A DNA stretch of 64,000 nt, from assembly GCF_048548695.1 (NCBI RefSeq), contig NZ_JBLYIF010000001.1; one strand, given 5' to 3'. Positions 52,019 through 60,490 of this stretch are shown here, in pieces. Numbering within the stretch: the stretch's first letter is position 1; the number at the start of each line of letters is the position of its first letter. The notes under the pieces are model-generated. The model worked only from the letters and a program-made list of their open reading frames with translations, was not told where the DNA came from and did not search any database. The translations under genes and the position numbers were made by a program. Source of the stretch: Neptuniibacter sp048548695. Lineage in GTDB: Bacteria; Pseudomonadota; Gammaproteobacteria; Pseudomonadales; Balneatricaceae.

Positions 52019-53239
52019 ATGTCCATAGCGGATTATGAACGCCTGCAGCGTATTCAGTTTGAAGCCGAGGGTTACGGCCAGTCGACTCAGGCCGTCCGTG
52101 CTGGACAGCATCGTTCGCTGGAAGGGGAGCACAGTGACCCGATCTATGCGACCTCCAGTTACGTGTTCTCCAGTGCTCGTGAAGCGGCTGCGCGCTTTGG
52201 TGGTGATGAAGCCGGCAATATCTATTCTCGCTTTACCAATCCTACAGTGCAGTTTTTCGAGGAGCGTATTGCTACGATGGAAGGTGGCGAGCGCGCTGTA
52301 GCCACTGCGTCTGGAATGGCGGCAATTCTGAGTACCTGCCTGGCGCTGCTACAGCAGGGTGACCATGTTGTTTGCTCGCGCAGTGTGTTTGGTTCGACTG
52401 TATCACTGTTCGAAAAATACCTGACCCGTACCGGCATCAGCACTACCTTTGTTGATCCCACTTCTATTGATGCCTGGCGTGAAGCGATTGTACCGGAAAC
52501 AAAAATGCTGTTTTTGGAGACGCCCTCCAATCCACTGGCCGAACTGACCGATGTGGTCGCGGTTGCCGCGCTGTCTAAACAGCATGAGCTGCTGCTGGTC
52601 GTGGATAACTGCTTCTGCACACCGGTATTACAGCAGCCGATCAAACAGGGCGCTGACATTGTGATTCACTCGGCGACCAAGTATCTGGATGGTCAGGGTC
52701 GTTGCATTGGTGGTGTGGTTGTCGGGCGTGATAAAGAGATGGAAGAGGTATATGGCTTTATCCGCACGGGTGGTGCCTGCCTGAGTCCGTTTAATGCATG
52801 GGTGTTTTTAAAAGGGCTGGAAACTCTGCGTTTACGTATGGATGCCCATTGTCGCAATGCTCTGGACATGGCGCTTTGGCTGGAACAACAGCCGGGCATT
52901 GAGCGGGTATTCTATGCCGGCCTGCCAAGTCACCCACAGCATGAGCTGGCGAAGCAGCAGCAAACCGGTGGTTTTGGTGGTGTATTGTCATTCGAGGTTA
53001 CCGGTGATCAGGCAGCCGCCTGGCGCTTTATTGATGCCACTGAAATGGTCTCAATCACCGGCAATCTAGGGGATGTGAAAACCACCATTACACATCCGGC
53101 GTCCACAACTCACGGCAGAATGACTGCTGAAGCACGCGCTGAGGCGGGTATTCATGACAATCTGATTCGTCTCTCGGTCGGCATTGAAGACCTGGACGAT
53201 ATCAAGGCCGATATGTGCCGTGGTTTGGCCGCCATCTGA
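52019..53239 (+). CDS. metZ: O-succinylhomoserine sulfhydrylase
   Basis: A 406-residue PLP enzyme that makes homocysteine from O-succinylhomoserine and sulfide, bypassing cystathionine. The PLP lysine is in IVIHSATKYLDGQGRCIGG; other segments are YSRFTNPTVQFFEERIATMEGGE and ETPSNPLAELTD. AAGGAG straddles the purF stop. The purF-metZ order is the Pseudomonas one, which supports MetZ over MetB. Confidence 0.95.
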   Translation: MSIADYERLQRIQFEAEGYGQSTQAVRAGQHRSLEGEHSDPIYATSSYVFSSAREAAARFGGDEAGNIYSRFTNPTVQFFEERIATMEGGERAVATASGMAAILSTCLALLQQGDHVVCSRSVFGSTVSLFEKYLTRTGISTTFVDPTSIDAWREAIVPETKMLFLETPSNPLAELTDVVAVAALSKQHELLLVVDNCFCTPVLQQPIKQGADIVIHSATKYLDGQGRCIGGVVVGRDKEMEEVYGFIRTGGACLSPFNAWVFLKGLETLRLRMDAHCRNALDMALWLEQQPGIERVFYAGLPSHPQHELAKQQQTGGFGGVLSFEVTGDQAAAWRFIDATEMVSITGNLGDVKTTITHPASTTHGRMTAEARAEAGIHDNLIRLSVGIEDLDDIKADMCRGLAAI

Positions 53240-53245
53240 TCTGTC

Positions 53246-53274
53246 CAGCGCCTGAGGTTTAACGTCAGGCGCTG
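53246..53274. repeat. Inverted repeat between metZ and thpR
   Basis: CAGCGCCTGA / TCAGGCGCTG (10 bp, perfect) around a 9-base loop; the right arm includes the thpR stop codon. No T-run follows in either direction, so it would be at best a weak terminator. Confidence 0.6.
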
Positions 53275-53801
53275 GGTTCTTCCGCCAAAAATACCGCTTC
53301 TGTGGTATGCAGCGCGCCATCCGGTCGTAGCTGACTGCTTTTAAGCACAAACTGATCCACGCTGAATGGCGCTTTGAACGCTGCCAGATTACTGGCCAGC
53401 TGTGTCATCAGTTCAGGTGACAGGCTTTGACATCTGCCCAGAGTAATATGTGGTCGGTAACGACGGCGACCAACGTGAAAACCCTGTTGGTCAATACAGT
53501 GGTGCAGCTTTTGTTGTAGCCGCTGTAGGCCTTCATTGGCTTCAATACCCAGCCAGACGATCCCGGAGGGAAAATGCCCGACACCACTGCAGATCAGCTG
53601 AAAAGGTTCAAATTCAATTTCGGCAATTGCCGTTAATAGAGGGTCGAACTGGTCCGGTGCGACCTCACCGATAAATACCAGAGTAATATGCATTTGCTCT
53701 GGCAGACTCCAGCGCATATCGGTGTCGTAGCCACTTGGAAGCAACGGGTTGAGTTGTTCTGACAGGCGTCGGGGCAGGTCAATGGCGGTAAATAATCTCA
53801 T
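53265..53801 (-). CDS. thpR: RNA 2',3'-cyclic phosphodiesterase (2H family)
   Basis: A 178-residue 2H phosphoesterase with both catalytic motifs, HITLVFIG (His38) and HITLGRC (His118). ThpR hydrolyses 2',3'-cyclic phosphates on RNA ends and can ligate certain tRNA halves in vitro. It is convergent with metZ and divergent from dusC. Length is the usual one. Confidence 0.9.
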   Translation of the reverse strand: MRLFTAIDLPRRLSEQLNPLLPSGYDTDMRWSLPEQMHITLVFIGEVAPDQFDPLLTAIAEIEFEPFQLICSGVGHFPSGIVWLGIEANEGLQRLQQKLHHCIDQQGFHVGRRRYRPHITLGRCQSLSPELMTQLASNLAAFKAPFSVDQFVLKSSQLRPDGALHTTEAVFLAEEPSA

Positions 53802-53869
53802 GTTCGGTACTCACCCGGCTTCTGCTTTATAATGGTCGCTTTTCACGGACAGTTTAGCCTGACATATCT

Positions 53870-54844
53870 ATGAATATTATTCTCGCCCCGATGGAGGGTG
53901 TTGTCGATTTCACCATGCGAGACCTGCTGACCCGGGTCGGTGGTATTGACCGTTGTGTCACCGAATTTGTCCGGGTGAGTGATCGGATTTTGCCTGCAAG
54001 GGTGTTTCGTCGTATCTGTCCAGAACTACTTCAGGGGGGGCGTACGCTGGCTGGCGTGCCAGTGGTTTTACAGCTCCTAGGTAGTGATCCAGTGCTGCTG
54101 GCGGGAAATGCCCGGAAAGCTGCGAAACTAGGGGCGCCGGCGATTGATCTCAATTTTGGCTGCCCCGCAAAGACAGTTAATCGCAGTCGTGGTGGTGCCG
54201 TTTTACTGGATGAACCTGACTTAGTCCATGCTATCGTTAAAGCAGTACGTCAAGCGGTGCCAGCCGATGTTCCGGTGAGTGCCAAGATGCGACTGGGGAA
54301 TAAAGATAAGGGCCTGGCACTGGAAAATGCAGCAGCCATTTGCAGTGCAGGCGCTACCAGCCTGGCGGTACATGCCCGAACCAAGCTTGAAGGTTATCGC
54401 CCACCGGCGCACTGGGAATGGATTGCGCGCATTCGTGAGCAAGTGGCTCTCCCAGTGATAGCTAATGGTGAAGTCTGGAGTGTTGAGGATTACCACCTGT
54501 GTCGCGAGGTCAGTGGTTGTGCCGATGTGATGATTGGTCGCGGTTTAATTGCCAAGCCAGACCTGGCCAATATGATCGCGCTGGATCGGGCACAGCAAAC
54601 CGGCGATGAAATGGCTTGGCGTATGGTTGTTCCCCTAGTATTACAATACCTTGAGCAGATTGAACGTGATATTGCAGCACGTTATGTACATGGCCGGATT
54701 AAACAATGGTTACAGCAACTACAGCGGGAATACCCTGAGGCCGCTATGCTATTCCAGCAAGTTAAAACCCTGCGTCAGCCGGAGCAAATCCGCCAGGCGA
54801 TATATCAATCCATCGGAGCTACTCACCGCACTGCTGTCGCTTAG
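53870..54844 (+). CDS. dusC: tRNA-dihydrouridine(16) synthase
   Basis: A 324-residue FMN enzyme that reduces U16 in tRNA. It opens IILAPMEGVVDFTMRDLLTRVGGIDRCVTEFVRVSD, the DusC form, and has the catalytic Cys in LNFGCPAKTVNRSRGGAVLL and VHARTKLEGYRPPAHWEWI. TfoX_N-cupin-macro genes follow 40 bases later on the same strand, so a shared transcript is possible. Confidence 0.95.
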   Translation: MNIILAPMEGVVDFTMRDLLTRVGGIDRCVTEFVRVSDRILPARVFRRICPELLQGGRTLAGVPVVLQLLGSDPVLLAGNARKAAKLGAPAIDLNFGCPAKTVNRSRGGAVLLDEPDLVHAIVKAVRQAVPADVPVSAKMRLGNKDKGLALENAAAICSAGATSLAVHARTKLEGYRPPAHWEWIARIREQVALPVIANGEVWSVEDYHLCREVSGCADVMIGRGLIAKPDLANMIALDRAQQTGDEMAWRMVVPLVLQYLEQIERDIAARYVHGRIKQWLQQLQREYPEAAMLFQQVKTLRQPEQIRQAIYQSIGATHRTAVA

Positions 54845-54884
54845 TTTTTCACTGCTACACTACCTTTGTGGACAAGGAGTAGTT

Positions 54885-55217
54885 ATGGCTAATTCACCAG
54901 CATTTATTGACTATTTGTTAGATCAACTGTCGCAACAGCGGTCTGTAACTTCGCGTCGGATGTTTGGCGGGCATGGTTTTTTTTGTGATCAGCTTATGTT
55001 TGCACTGGTGGTAGATGATCAGCTTTACCTTAAAGCTGATCATGCACTGGCTGATTGTTTTTTGCAGTGTGGCTGTCAGCAGTTTACTTACCTGAAACAG
55101 GGTAAATCTGTCCAGATCAATTATTACACTGTACCCGAGCAGGCAATGGATGATGCAGACTTGCTCAACCAATGGGCCGAGTTATCTGTTCAGGTTGCCC
55201 GAGCTCAGGCGGCATGA
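54885..55217 (+). CDS. TfoX N-terminal domain protein
   Basis: A 110-residue single-domain protein: a TfoX_N fold with FIDYLLDQLSQQRSVTSRRMFGGHGFFCDQLMFALVVDDQLYLKAD. In full-length TfoX (competence regulator) this is joined to a second domain, absent here. Stand-alone TfoX_N proteins have no known function. AAGGAG is four bases before the ATG. Its TGA stop shares ATGA with the next start, so it is translated with the cupin and macrodomain genes. Confidence 0.88.
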   Translation: MANSPAFIDYLLDQLSQQRSVTSRRMFGGHGFFCDQLMFALVVDDQLYLKADHALADCFLQCGCQQFTYLKQGKSVQINYYTVPEQAMDDADLLNQWAELSVQVARAQAA

Positions 55218-55540
55218 ATCTGTTTGCAGACCTGCCTGAAGATCTGTTGAAGACAGAGCAGTTTGATACGCTGTTAGAAAAAAGCGGAGTCAAAATAGAG
55301 CGCATTATTTCCTCCGGTCAGGCCACCCCTGATGGCGAATATTATGATCAGGCCTGGGATGAATGGGTGGTGTTGTTGCAGGGGACAGCAACCATAGAGC
55401 TGCTTGCAGACAAACAAACAGTGACCTTGGCCGCAGGTGATAATTATTGGCTCCCCGCCGGTTGTCGGCATCGCGTGATTTATACCAGTAGCGCGCCCAA
55501 GGCCATCTGGCTGGCAGTGCATATTGGGCTTAAAACATGA
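55214..55540 (+). CDS. Small cupin-fold protein
   Basis: A 108-residue protein. After a short helical lead (MNLFADLPEDLLKTEQFDTLLE) comes a single cupin barrel with DEWVVLLQGTATIEL and DNYWLPAGCRHRVIYT; the metal ligands would be the Glu in DEWVVLL and the His in CRHRV. No substrate can be read from this. The four-base overlap on both sides (ATGA at 55214 and 55537) ties it to TfoX_N and the macrodomain gene. Confidence 0.88.
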   Translation: MNLFADLPEDLLKTEQFDTLLEKSGVKIERIISSGQATPDGEYYDQAWDEWVVLLQGTATIELLADKQTVTLAAGDNYWLPAGCRHRVIYTSSAPKAIWLAVHIGLKT

Positions 55541-56070
55541 GTCGTTCAACCATCGACAAACTCAGCATCGTGGTGGCTGATATTACTCAGTTGCAAGTGG
55601 ATGCCGTGGTTAATGCTGCTAATGAAAGCCTGTTAGGCGGCGGTGGGGTGGATGGTGCCATTCATCGTGCAGCGGGGCCGGCGCTTCTGGTGGCTTGCCG
55701 GGAATTGCAGGGTTGCCCGACCGGTAATGCCAAAATGACTCAGGGTTTTCAATTGCCGGCCCGGTATATTATTCATACGGTGGGGCCAGTTTGGCACGGT
55801 GGCAATCACGGAGAAGCTGCTTTGTTAGCGCGTTGCTATTGTTCGGTCATGGCATTGGCGCAACAGTACCAGCTTAAGAGTATCGCTTTTCCTGCTATCA
55901 GTTGCGGTGTTTATGGTTATCCTTACACGCAAGCTGCTGAGATTGCATTACAAACGGTGTTGGCTGAACTTAATGGTCTACAGGCGTTGCAGCACGTGAT
56001 CTTTTGTTGCTCTAGCGAGCTCATAGCACAGGCTTATCGAGATCAGTTCATGCGCATGCGATTGATGTAG
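55537..56070 (+). CDS. Macrodomain ADP-ribosyl hydrolase (YmdB/MacroD type)
   Basis: A 177-residue MacroD-type protein: VVADITQLQVDAVVNAANESLLGGGGVDGAIHRAAG, GNAKMTQGFQLPARYIIHTVGPVW and FPAISCGVYGYP. Such enzymes remove O-acetyl-ADP-ribose and mono-ADP-ribose from proteins, nucleic acids or small molecules. Third gene of the overlapping set; a strong terminator follows. An ADP-ribosyltransferase partner is not encoded nearby. Confidence 0.93.
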   Translation: MSRSTIDKLSIVVADITQLQVDAVVNAANESLLGGGGVDGAIHRAAGPALLVACRELQGCPTGNAKMTQGFQLPARYIIHTVGPVWHGGNHGEAALLARCYCSVMALAQQYQLKSIAFPAISCGVYGYPYTQAAEIALQTVLAELNGLQALQHVIFCCSSELIAQAYRDQFMRMRLM

Positions 56071-56091
56071 CGCGAGCATATTTTGACTACA

Positions 56092-56117
56092 AAAAAGGAG
56101 GCGAATGCCTCCTTTTT
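56092..56117. terminator. Bidirectional terminator after the macrodomain gene
   Basis: AAAAAGGAGGC / GCCTCCTTTTT (11 bp) around GAAT, between convergent genes. Confidence 0.9.
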
Positions 56118-56132
56118 ATTCGCCGGATCGGC

Positions 56133-56552
56133 TTAGTGCTCTATGGCAATCGTGCGGGGTTTCATGGCTTCTGGAATTTCATGTACCAGATCAACATGCA
56201 GTAAACCATGTTCGATTGTGGCGCGCACCACTTTTACATGATCAGCCAGCTGGAAACGGCGTTCAAAGTTTCTGGCTGCAATACCCTGATACAGGTATTG
56301 TTTATCGTGCAGCTCTTCCGCTTTCTGGCCAGTAATGGTCAATGCGCCACTTTCACTCTGAATGCTCAGCTCTTCACGCTCAAAACCTGCGACAGCCATA
56401 GTAATGCGGTATTCGTTTTCGCCTAATAGTTCGATGTTGTAGGGCGGGAAACTAGGTTGATTATCAGAACGACTGGCGGTATTCAGCATGTTTGCTAGAC
56501 GGTCAACGCCGATAGCGGATCGGTACAGGGGAGATAGGTCAAATTCACGCAT
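56133..56552 (-). CDS. Hsp20 / IbpA-type small heat shock protein
   Basis: A 139-residue alpha-crystallin chaperone that holds unfolding proteins for DnaK/ClpB. It starts MREFDLSPLYRSAIGVDRLANML, with the crystallin domain PPYNIELLGENEYRITMAVAGF to ERRFQLADHVKVVRATIEHGLLHVDLV and the IxI-like tail RTIAIEH, all as in E. coli IbpA/IbpB. The ATG at 56552 has GAGGAT upstream. A sigma-32-like promoter and a ROSE-like hairpin lie in front. Confidence 0.95.
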   Translation of the reverse strand: MREFDLSPLYRSAIGVDRLANMLNTASRSDNQPSFPPYNIELLGENEYRITMAVAGFEREELSIQSESGALTITGQKAEELHDKQYLYQGIAARNFERRFQLADHVKVVRATIEHGLLHVDLVHEIPEAMKPRTIAIEH

Positions 56553-56556
56553 GGTT

Positions 56557-56576
56557 ATATCCTCATCAAGCAATAT
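56557..56576 (-). promoter_or_regulatory. ROSE-like RNA thermometer hairpin of the hsp20 leader
   Basis: Read on the coding strand, ATATTGCTTGATGAGGATAT folds on itself: ATAT with ATAT, then U(U)GCU with AGGA, leaving a single bulged G, and a 5-base loop. This sequesters the ribosome site and matches the conserved UUGCU-opposite-Shine-Dalgarno pattern with bulged G of ROSE elements. A further hairpin (TTAACCCG/CGGGTTAA) lies just upstream. Confidence 0.65.
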
Positions 56577-56637
56577 AGGTTGTTAACCCGTCCTAAGACC
56601 GGGTTAAGCCGACCCATCAGGCGCCGGCATACCACTT

Positions 56638-56665
56638 AGATAGGGATGGTCTCATAAATTTCAAG
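56638..56665 (-). promoter_or_regulatory. Sigma-32 (heat shock) promoter of the hsp20 gene
   Basis: On the coding strand CTTGAAA (56659-56665) is followed after 13 bases by CCCTATCT (56638-56645), close to the sigma-32 consensus CTTGAAA / CCCCATnT. The transcript leader would be about 80 bases and would include the ROSE-like fold. Confidence 0.75.
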
Positions 56666-56693
56666 CGTTTTTTTCGTTGCTGCCCAGGAGTGA

Positions 56694-57104
56694 CTATTTT
56701 TCGGGGAAGTCATCGACATCATTAGTGATGTGCACCGGAACATTGGCTGCAGGTATTTTGAAGTCATAGACGCGCTCCCAGCCATCACTGTCGGGGGTAC
56801 GCTCCCATACAGTGCCTGCGTTATAACTCACCAAAGGTTCCAGTGAAGGATCGAGCTTGCAGACTTTGTCCAGATCCACTGGTAGCAGGTTGGTTTGTTC
56901 GTCCTGCAGGAAGGCCTCATCTTCATAACCGGTAAACATCCGCCAGCCAGTGTCATTAAGGTGTTCGGGTACCGTTTTGTATATAAAGCGGATCGGTAGT
57001 TTTTCTTCAAAGCACAGGCGGGACACTAATGCGAGAAACCCGTTCTTGGTTTGGTTGGTTTCGTTCTCGGCTGTGGTGAGCTGATCAATATTTGGGTTTT
57101 TCAT
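56694..57104 (-). CDS. DUF2185 (Imm33-like) protein
   Basis: A 136-residue acidic soluble protein. The central region FIYKTVPEHLNDTGWRMFTGYEDEAFLQDEQT, then LVSYNAGTVWERTPDSDGWERV, matches the DUF2185 pattern of an immunity-type fold. The family includes immunity proteins of toxin systems as well as isolated genes; no toxin lies nearby. It sits between the hsp20 promoter and acetoacetyl-CoA synthetase. Confidence 0.78.
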   Translation of the reverse strand: MKNPNIDQLTTAENETNQTKNGFLALVSRLCFEEKLPIRFIYKTVPEHLNDTGWRMFTGYEDEAFLQDEQTNLLPVDLDKVCKLDPSLEPLVSYNAGTVWERTPDSDGWERVYDFKIPAANVPVHITNDVDDFPEK

Positions 57105-57170
57105 CTGCGGCCATGTCGGAGTTACAAAAAAAGCTATTTTAAACTGGTAGCGGTCAGATGTTGAGTGCCA

Positions 57171-59132
57171 TTATTCCTGTAGTTGCGGCAGGTCACGAAA
57201 TGCCTCAAGTGCCTCAGGATTAGCCAGTGCATCTAGGTTGGTCACCGGTTGCCCTGTCACGATGTTACGCACTGCCAGCTCGACAATTTTACCACTGAGT
57301 GTCCGGGGGATATCTGCTACCTGAATGATCTTTTGTGGCACATGACGCGGGGTCGTATTCTGGCGAATGGTGTCGCGAATCTTCTGTTCATGTTCAGCTG
57401 TCAGGGTAAGGCCATCCTTGAGCACGACGAACAGCACGATACGGGTATCATCCAGCCATGGTTGATCGATACAGAGTGCTTCTTGTACCCAGTCCAGATG
57501 TTCCACCTGACGGTATATTTCTGCGGTCCCGATGCGTATCCCTCCAGGGTTGAGTACCGCATCGGAACGACCATGAATAATCATGCCGTCTTGTGCTGTG
57601 CGCTCTGCATAGTCACCGTGGCTCCAGATGCCAGGATAGCGGGAGAAATAGGCCTGTCGGTATTTCGCTTGTTCCGGGTCGTCCCAGAAATAGATTGGCA
57701 TCGAAGGGAAGGGCTGTTCACACACCAGTTCGCCTTTGCCACTGATTAACGGTTGGCCAGAGGGATCGTAGATATTAACCGCCATACCCAGACCACGACA
57801 CTGTAGCTCACCACGGTACACCGGACGCATAGGGCAACCCAGAGCGAAACAGCCGATGATATCAGTGCCACCAGATATCGAAGCGAGCATCAGGTCAGAT
57901 TTGATCGAACGATAAACGTAGTCGTAACTTTCCTGTGCCAATGGCGAACCGGTGGAAAGGAGTGTCCTTAACGCGGGCAGGCGACATTGAGTTACTGGAT
58001 GCACTCCGGCTTTTTCCAGAGCGGAAATGTATTTGGCACTGGTGCCAAATACGCTGATGTTTTCCTGTTCGGCAATCTGCCAAAGGTGTTCGGTCGTTGG
58101 GGCAAAGGGGGCTCCATCATACAGCAGCAGGGTACAGCCACTGGCGAGTCCGCTCACCAGCCAGTTCCACATCATCCAACCGGTGGTCGTGAAATAGAAC
58201 AACACATCGTTGCGTTCAATATCGGTATGCAGTTGATGTTCTTTCAGGTGCTGCAACAGGGTGCCACCGATACCATGGACAATGCATTTGGGTACACCGG
58301 TGGTGCCGGATGAATACAGAATATATAAAGGGGCATTAAAAGGGCGTTGAACAAAATCAATACTGTCATTATCCGGTACCAGCACATCCTGCCAGAGTAT
58401 GGCATTAGGTAGCGACGCGATGGCAGGCCTGCGCTGCATATAGGGGATGACAATAATCTGCTCAATGCTCTGAATTTCGCGGCTGATGGATTTTACACGC
58501 GGTAATACGTCAATATTCTGACCGTTATATTGATACCCATCGGCACAGATCAGCAGTTTTGGTTTTACCTGGCCAAAGCGATCAATCACACCATGACTGC
58601 CAAAATCTGGGGAGCATGAGGTCCAGACCGCCCCCAGAGCAGTGGTGGCAAGCATTGCAACCAGGGTCTCGGGGATATTGGGTAGATAGCCTGCGACTAT
58701 ATCCCCAGGTTGTATGCCTGCTCGAGATAATCCAGCCGTCAATTGTGCAGTCTGCTGGTAGAGTTCACGGTAACTGAGGGTACGGCGGCTGGCAGTTTCG
58801 TTGCGGAAAATAACGGCGGGGTGGTCATCCCGAAAACGCAGCAGGTTTTCGGCAAAATTCAGTTCAGCATCAGCAAACCAACGTGCCCCCGGCATCTTCT
58901 CCGGGTCTTCAAGCGCCTGTGTCGCGGTTTTGCTGGCAATCACGCCACTGTGTTGCCAGACGGCTGACCAGAATGCTTCAGGTTGCGCCACGGACCAGTC
59001 ATACAACTCGTCATAATTGGTCAGACTGAGCTGACGAGTTTGGTTTAGCTGTTGCATAAATTGGAACAGCTGGCTGCATTTAACCTGCTCAGGATTGGGA
59101 GTCCAGATGGGTCTATACATAGTCTCTGGCAT
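57171..59132 (-). CDS. Acetoacetyl-CoA synthetase
   Basis: A 653-residue AMP-forming ligase that activates acetoacetate. It has the adenylate motif YILYSSGTTGVPKCIVHG, TTGWMMWNWLVSGLASG, GGTDIIGCF and the C-terminal lysine region PRTLSGKIVELAVRNI. N-terminal WFADAELNFAENLLR is the AACS mark that separates it from acetyl-CoA synthetase. The product feeds PHB or ketone body use, in keeping with the PHA genes. Start at 59132 is given; the ATG 12 bases downstream is possible. Confidence 0.93.
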   Translation of the reverse strand: MPETMYRPIWTPNPEQVKCSQLFQFMQQLNQTRQLSLTNYDELYDWSVAQPEAFWSAVWQHSGVIASKTATQALEDPEKMPGARWFADAELNFAENLLRFRDDHPAVIFRNETASRRTLSYRELYQQTAQLTAGLSRAGIQPGDIVAGYLPNIPETLVAMLATTALGAVWTSCSPDFGSHGVIDRFGQVKPKLLICADGYQYNGQNIDVLPRVKSISREIQSIEQIIVIPYMQRRPAIASLPNAILWQDVLVPDNDSIDFVQRPFNAPLYILYSSGTTGVPKCIVHGIGGTLLQHLKEHQLHTDIERNDVLFYFTTTGWMMWNWLVSGLASGCTLLLYDGAPFAPTTEHLWQIAEQENISVFGTSAKYISALEKAGVHPVTQCRLPALRTLLSTGSPLAQESYDYVYRSIKSDLMLASISGGTDIIGCFALGCPMRPVYRGELQCRGLGMAVNIYDPSGQPLISGKGELVCEQPFPSMPIYFWDDPEQAKYRQAYFSRYPGIWSHGDYAERTAQDGMIIHGRSDAVLNPGGIRIGTAEIYRQVEHLDWVQEALCIDQPWLDDTRIVLFVVLKDGLTLTAEHEQKIRDTIRQNTTPRHVPQKIIQVADIPRTLSGKIVELAVRNIVTGQPVTNLDALANPEALEAFRDLPQLQE

Positions 59133-59184
59133 CGCAAAGTTTTAAGGCCAGTATATGTCAGGGAGCAGGGTGCGCCAAACTTCC

Positions 59185-59221
59185 ATTATAAAACAGCCGA
59201 GATAACCGGCTGTTTTATAAT
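59185..59221. terminator. Long hairpin terminator after the isochorismatase gene
   Basis: A 15-bp perfect stem ATTATAAAACAGCCG / CGGCTGTTTTATAAT with a 7-base loop, between the leftward hydrolase and synthetase genes. The TTTTATAAT tail is T-rich but broken. Confidence 0.8.
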
Positions 59222-59249
59222 AGAATGCCAGGCGTCAGGATGCCGTGGA

Positions 59250-59795
59250 TTAGCGTATGTAATTTTTGCTGATATACCGGAATTGCGCTGTATCGGATTT
59301 CTGCAGCCACTCAAATGCCACCATCTCTCGGCTGACGACATAGATGCCACACTGACGCATCCGTTCTAATGCCAGTGCCTTATCTGCAGGATTGCGTGAA
59401 GCAACACAATCGGCCACAACATAGACTTCCCGGGCCTGTTGTTTGAGTTGAATGGCGGTTTGTAGCACACAGACATGGGCTTCCATACCAGTAATGATAA
59501 CCTGATTAGGCCGCAGGGCATTGATCTGTTGATTACAGTCCGCCTCAGACATGCAGCTAAAAAAAGTTTTGCTCATCACATTGTCATTGCGCTGTAGTGC
59601 CTGCAACTCAGCTGCGGTATGGCCGAGCCCTTGGGGGTATTGTTCACTGATTAATACCGGCACATTGAGGTGCTGAGCAATTTCACCCAGCCAGCGGACA
59701 TTTTTGACCAGGGTTTCGGGTGTTTCTACGGCAGGTAGCAGTTTTTGCTGCACATCGACGATCAGCAGGCAGGATTTATTGGGATGAATCAGCAT
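59250..59795 (-). CDS. Isochorismatase-family cysteine hydrolase
   Basis: A 181-residue hydrolase with the triad Asp14 (LIVDVQQKL), Lys76 (SKTFFSC) and Cys109 (GMEAHVCVLQTA), and VVADCVASRNPADKALALERM. It resembles YcaC-type enzymes of unknown substrate rather than nicotinamidase. GAGGAC precedes the ATG. It is 16 bases downstream of the DUF2889 gene on the same strand. Confidence 0.88.
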   Translation of the reverse strand: MLIHPNKSCLLIVDVQQKLLPAVETPETLVKNVRWLGEIAQHLNVPVLISEQYPQGLGHTAAELQALQRNDNVMSKTFFSCMSEADCNQQINALRPNQVIITGMEAHVCVLQTAIQLKQQAREVYVVADCVASRNPADKALALERMRQCGIYVVSREMVAFEWLQKSDTAQFRYISKNYIR

Positions 59796-59811
59796 CTCGG
59801 GTCCTCAGCGG

Positions 59812-60429
59812 TCAGGCGCTTTCATTTGTACAGTCTGAGTCACACAACTCATGCTGAATCAGGTTGAACTCTTCATCCTGAGCATGAAAGTGCGGCCAGT
59901 ATTCTCGCACGATGGGACCGTCAGATGCCATGGTATGGCAGCTATCCAGCATAGGTGGAGGTGTATCCTTGTTTTGCCAGAAGTTTTCCAGCTTCTCGCG
60001 TTCCTGATGGGTCGCCTGAAACGCGGTAGTCGCCAACGGACCAAGTAGCTCCAGCAGGTGTGTGCAGCCTCGGGTGCCTGAGAACAGTTCACGGGTTTTA
60101 CGGGTGAAACCTTGTGCAATCTGCAGACCGATCAGTTGTCGGTAGGCCGGGGCAATATTACTGCAGCAGTTGAAAGGCGTGTAGTCCATGCTGGCGGCGG
60201 CATCGAGAATATTCAGCTCAATGTCAACGGTAATGCGAACTGCCATACCATGCAGGGGTTCGCCTGCTGGAATAATGCCATTTTCGCGATCACGAAAGTT
60301 CATGGCAAAGGTTTTGGTGTCGATTAGATGGGCTTCAATATCCCAAAGACCATCATCACGCTTATAGCCTTCACATATGACACGCCGGGTGTGTCGCAGG
60401 CTTCGGCTAGCAGGTTGAGGCAATGGCAT
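59812..60429 (-). CDS. DUF2889 family protein
   Basis: A 205-residue protein matching DUF2889: LRHTRRVICEGYKRDDGLWDIEAHLIDTKTFAMNF, then RGCTHLLELLGPLATTAFQ, with several His and Cys that could bind metal. The function is unknown; the family often appears next to acyl-CoA or steroid-type genes, and here it is upstream of a hydrolase and acetoacetyl-CoA synthetase. AGAGGAATAG gives a good ribosome site. Confidence 0.85.
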   Translation of the reverse strand: MPLPQPASRSLRHTRRVICEGYKRDDGLWDIEAHLIDTKTFAMNFRDRENGIIPAGEPLHGMAVRITVDIELNILDAAASMDYTPFNCCSNIAPAYRQLIGLQIAQGFTRKTRELFSGTRGCTHLLELLGPLATTAFQATHQEREKLENFWQNKDTPPPMLDSCHTMASDGPIVREYWPHFHAQDEEFNLIQHELCDSDCTNESA

Positions 60430-60490
60430 AATCTATTCCTCTGGCGTTACGCAGTCGCGAAATAGGACTATTGTATTGCGTCTTGAGTCG

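Noticed and set aside
54651..54884. Upstream extension of the TfoX_N protein into dusC
   Set aside because: The ATG at 54885 has AAGGAG and begins the domain; the extension is out-of-frame dusC sequence.
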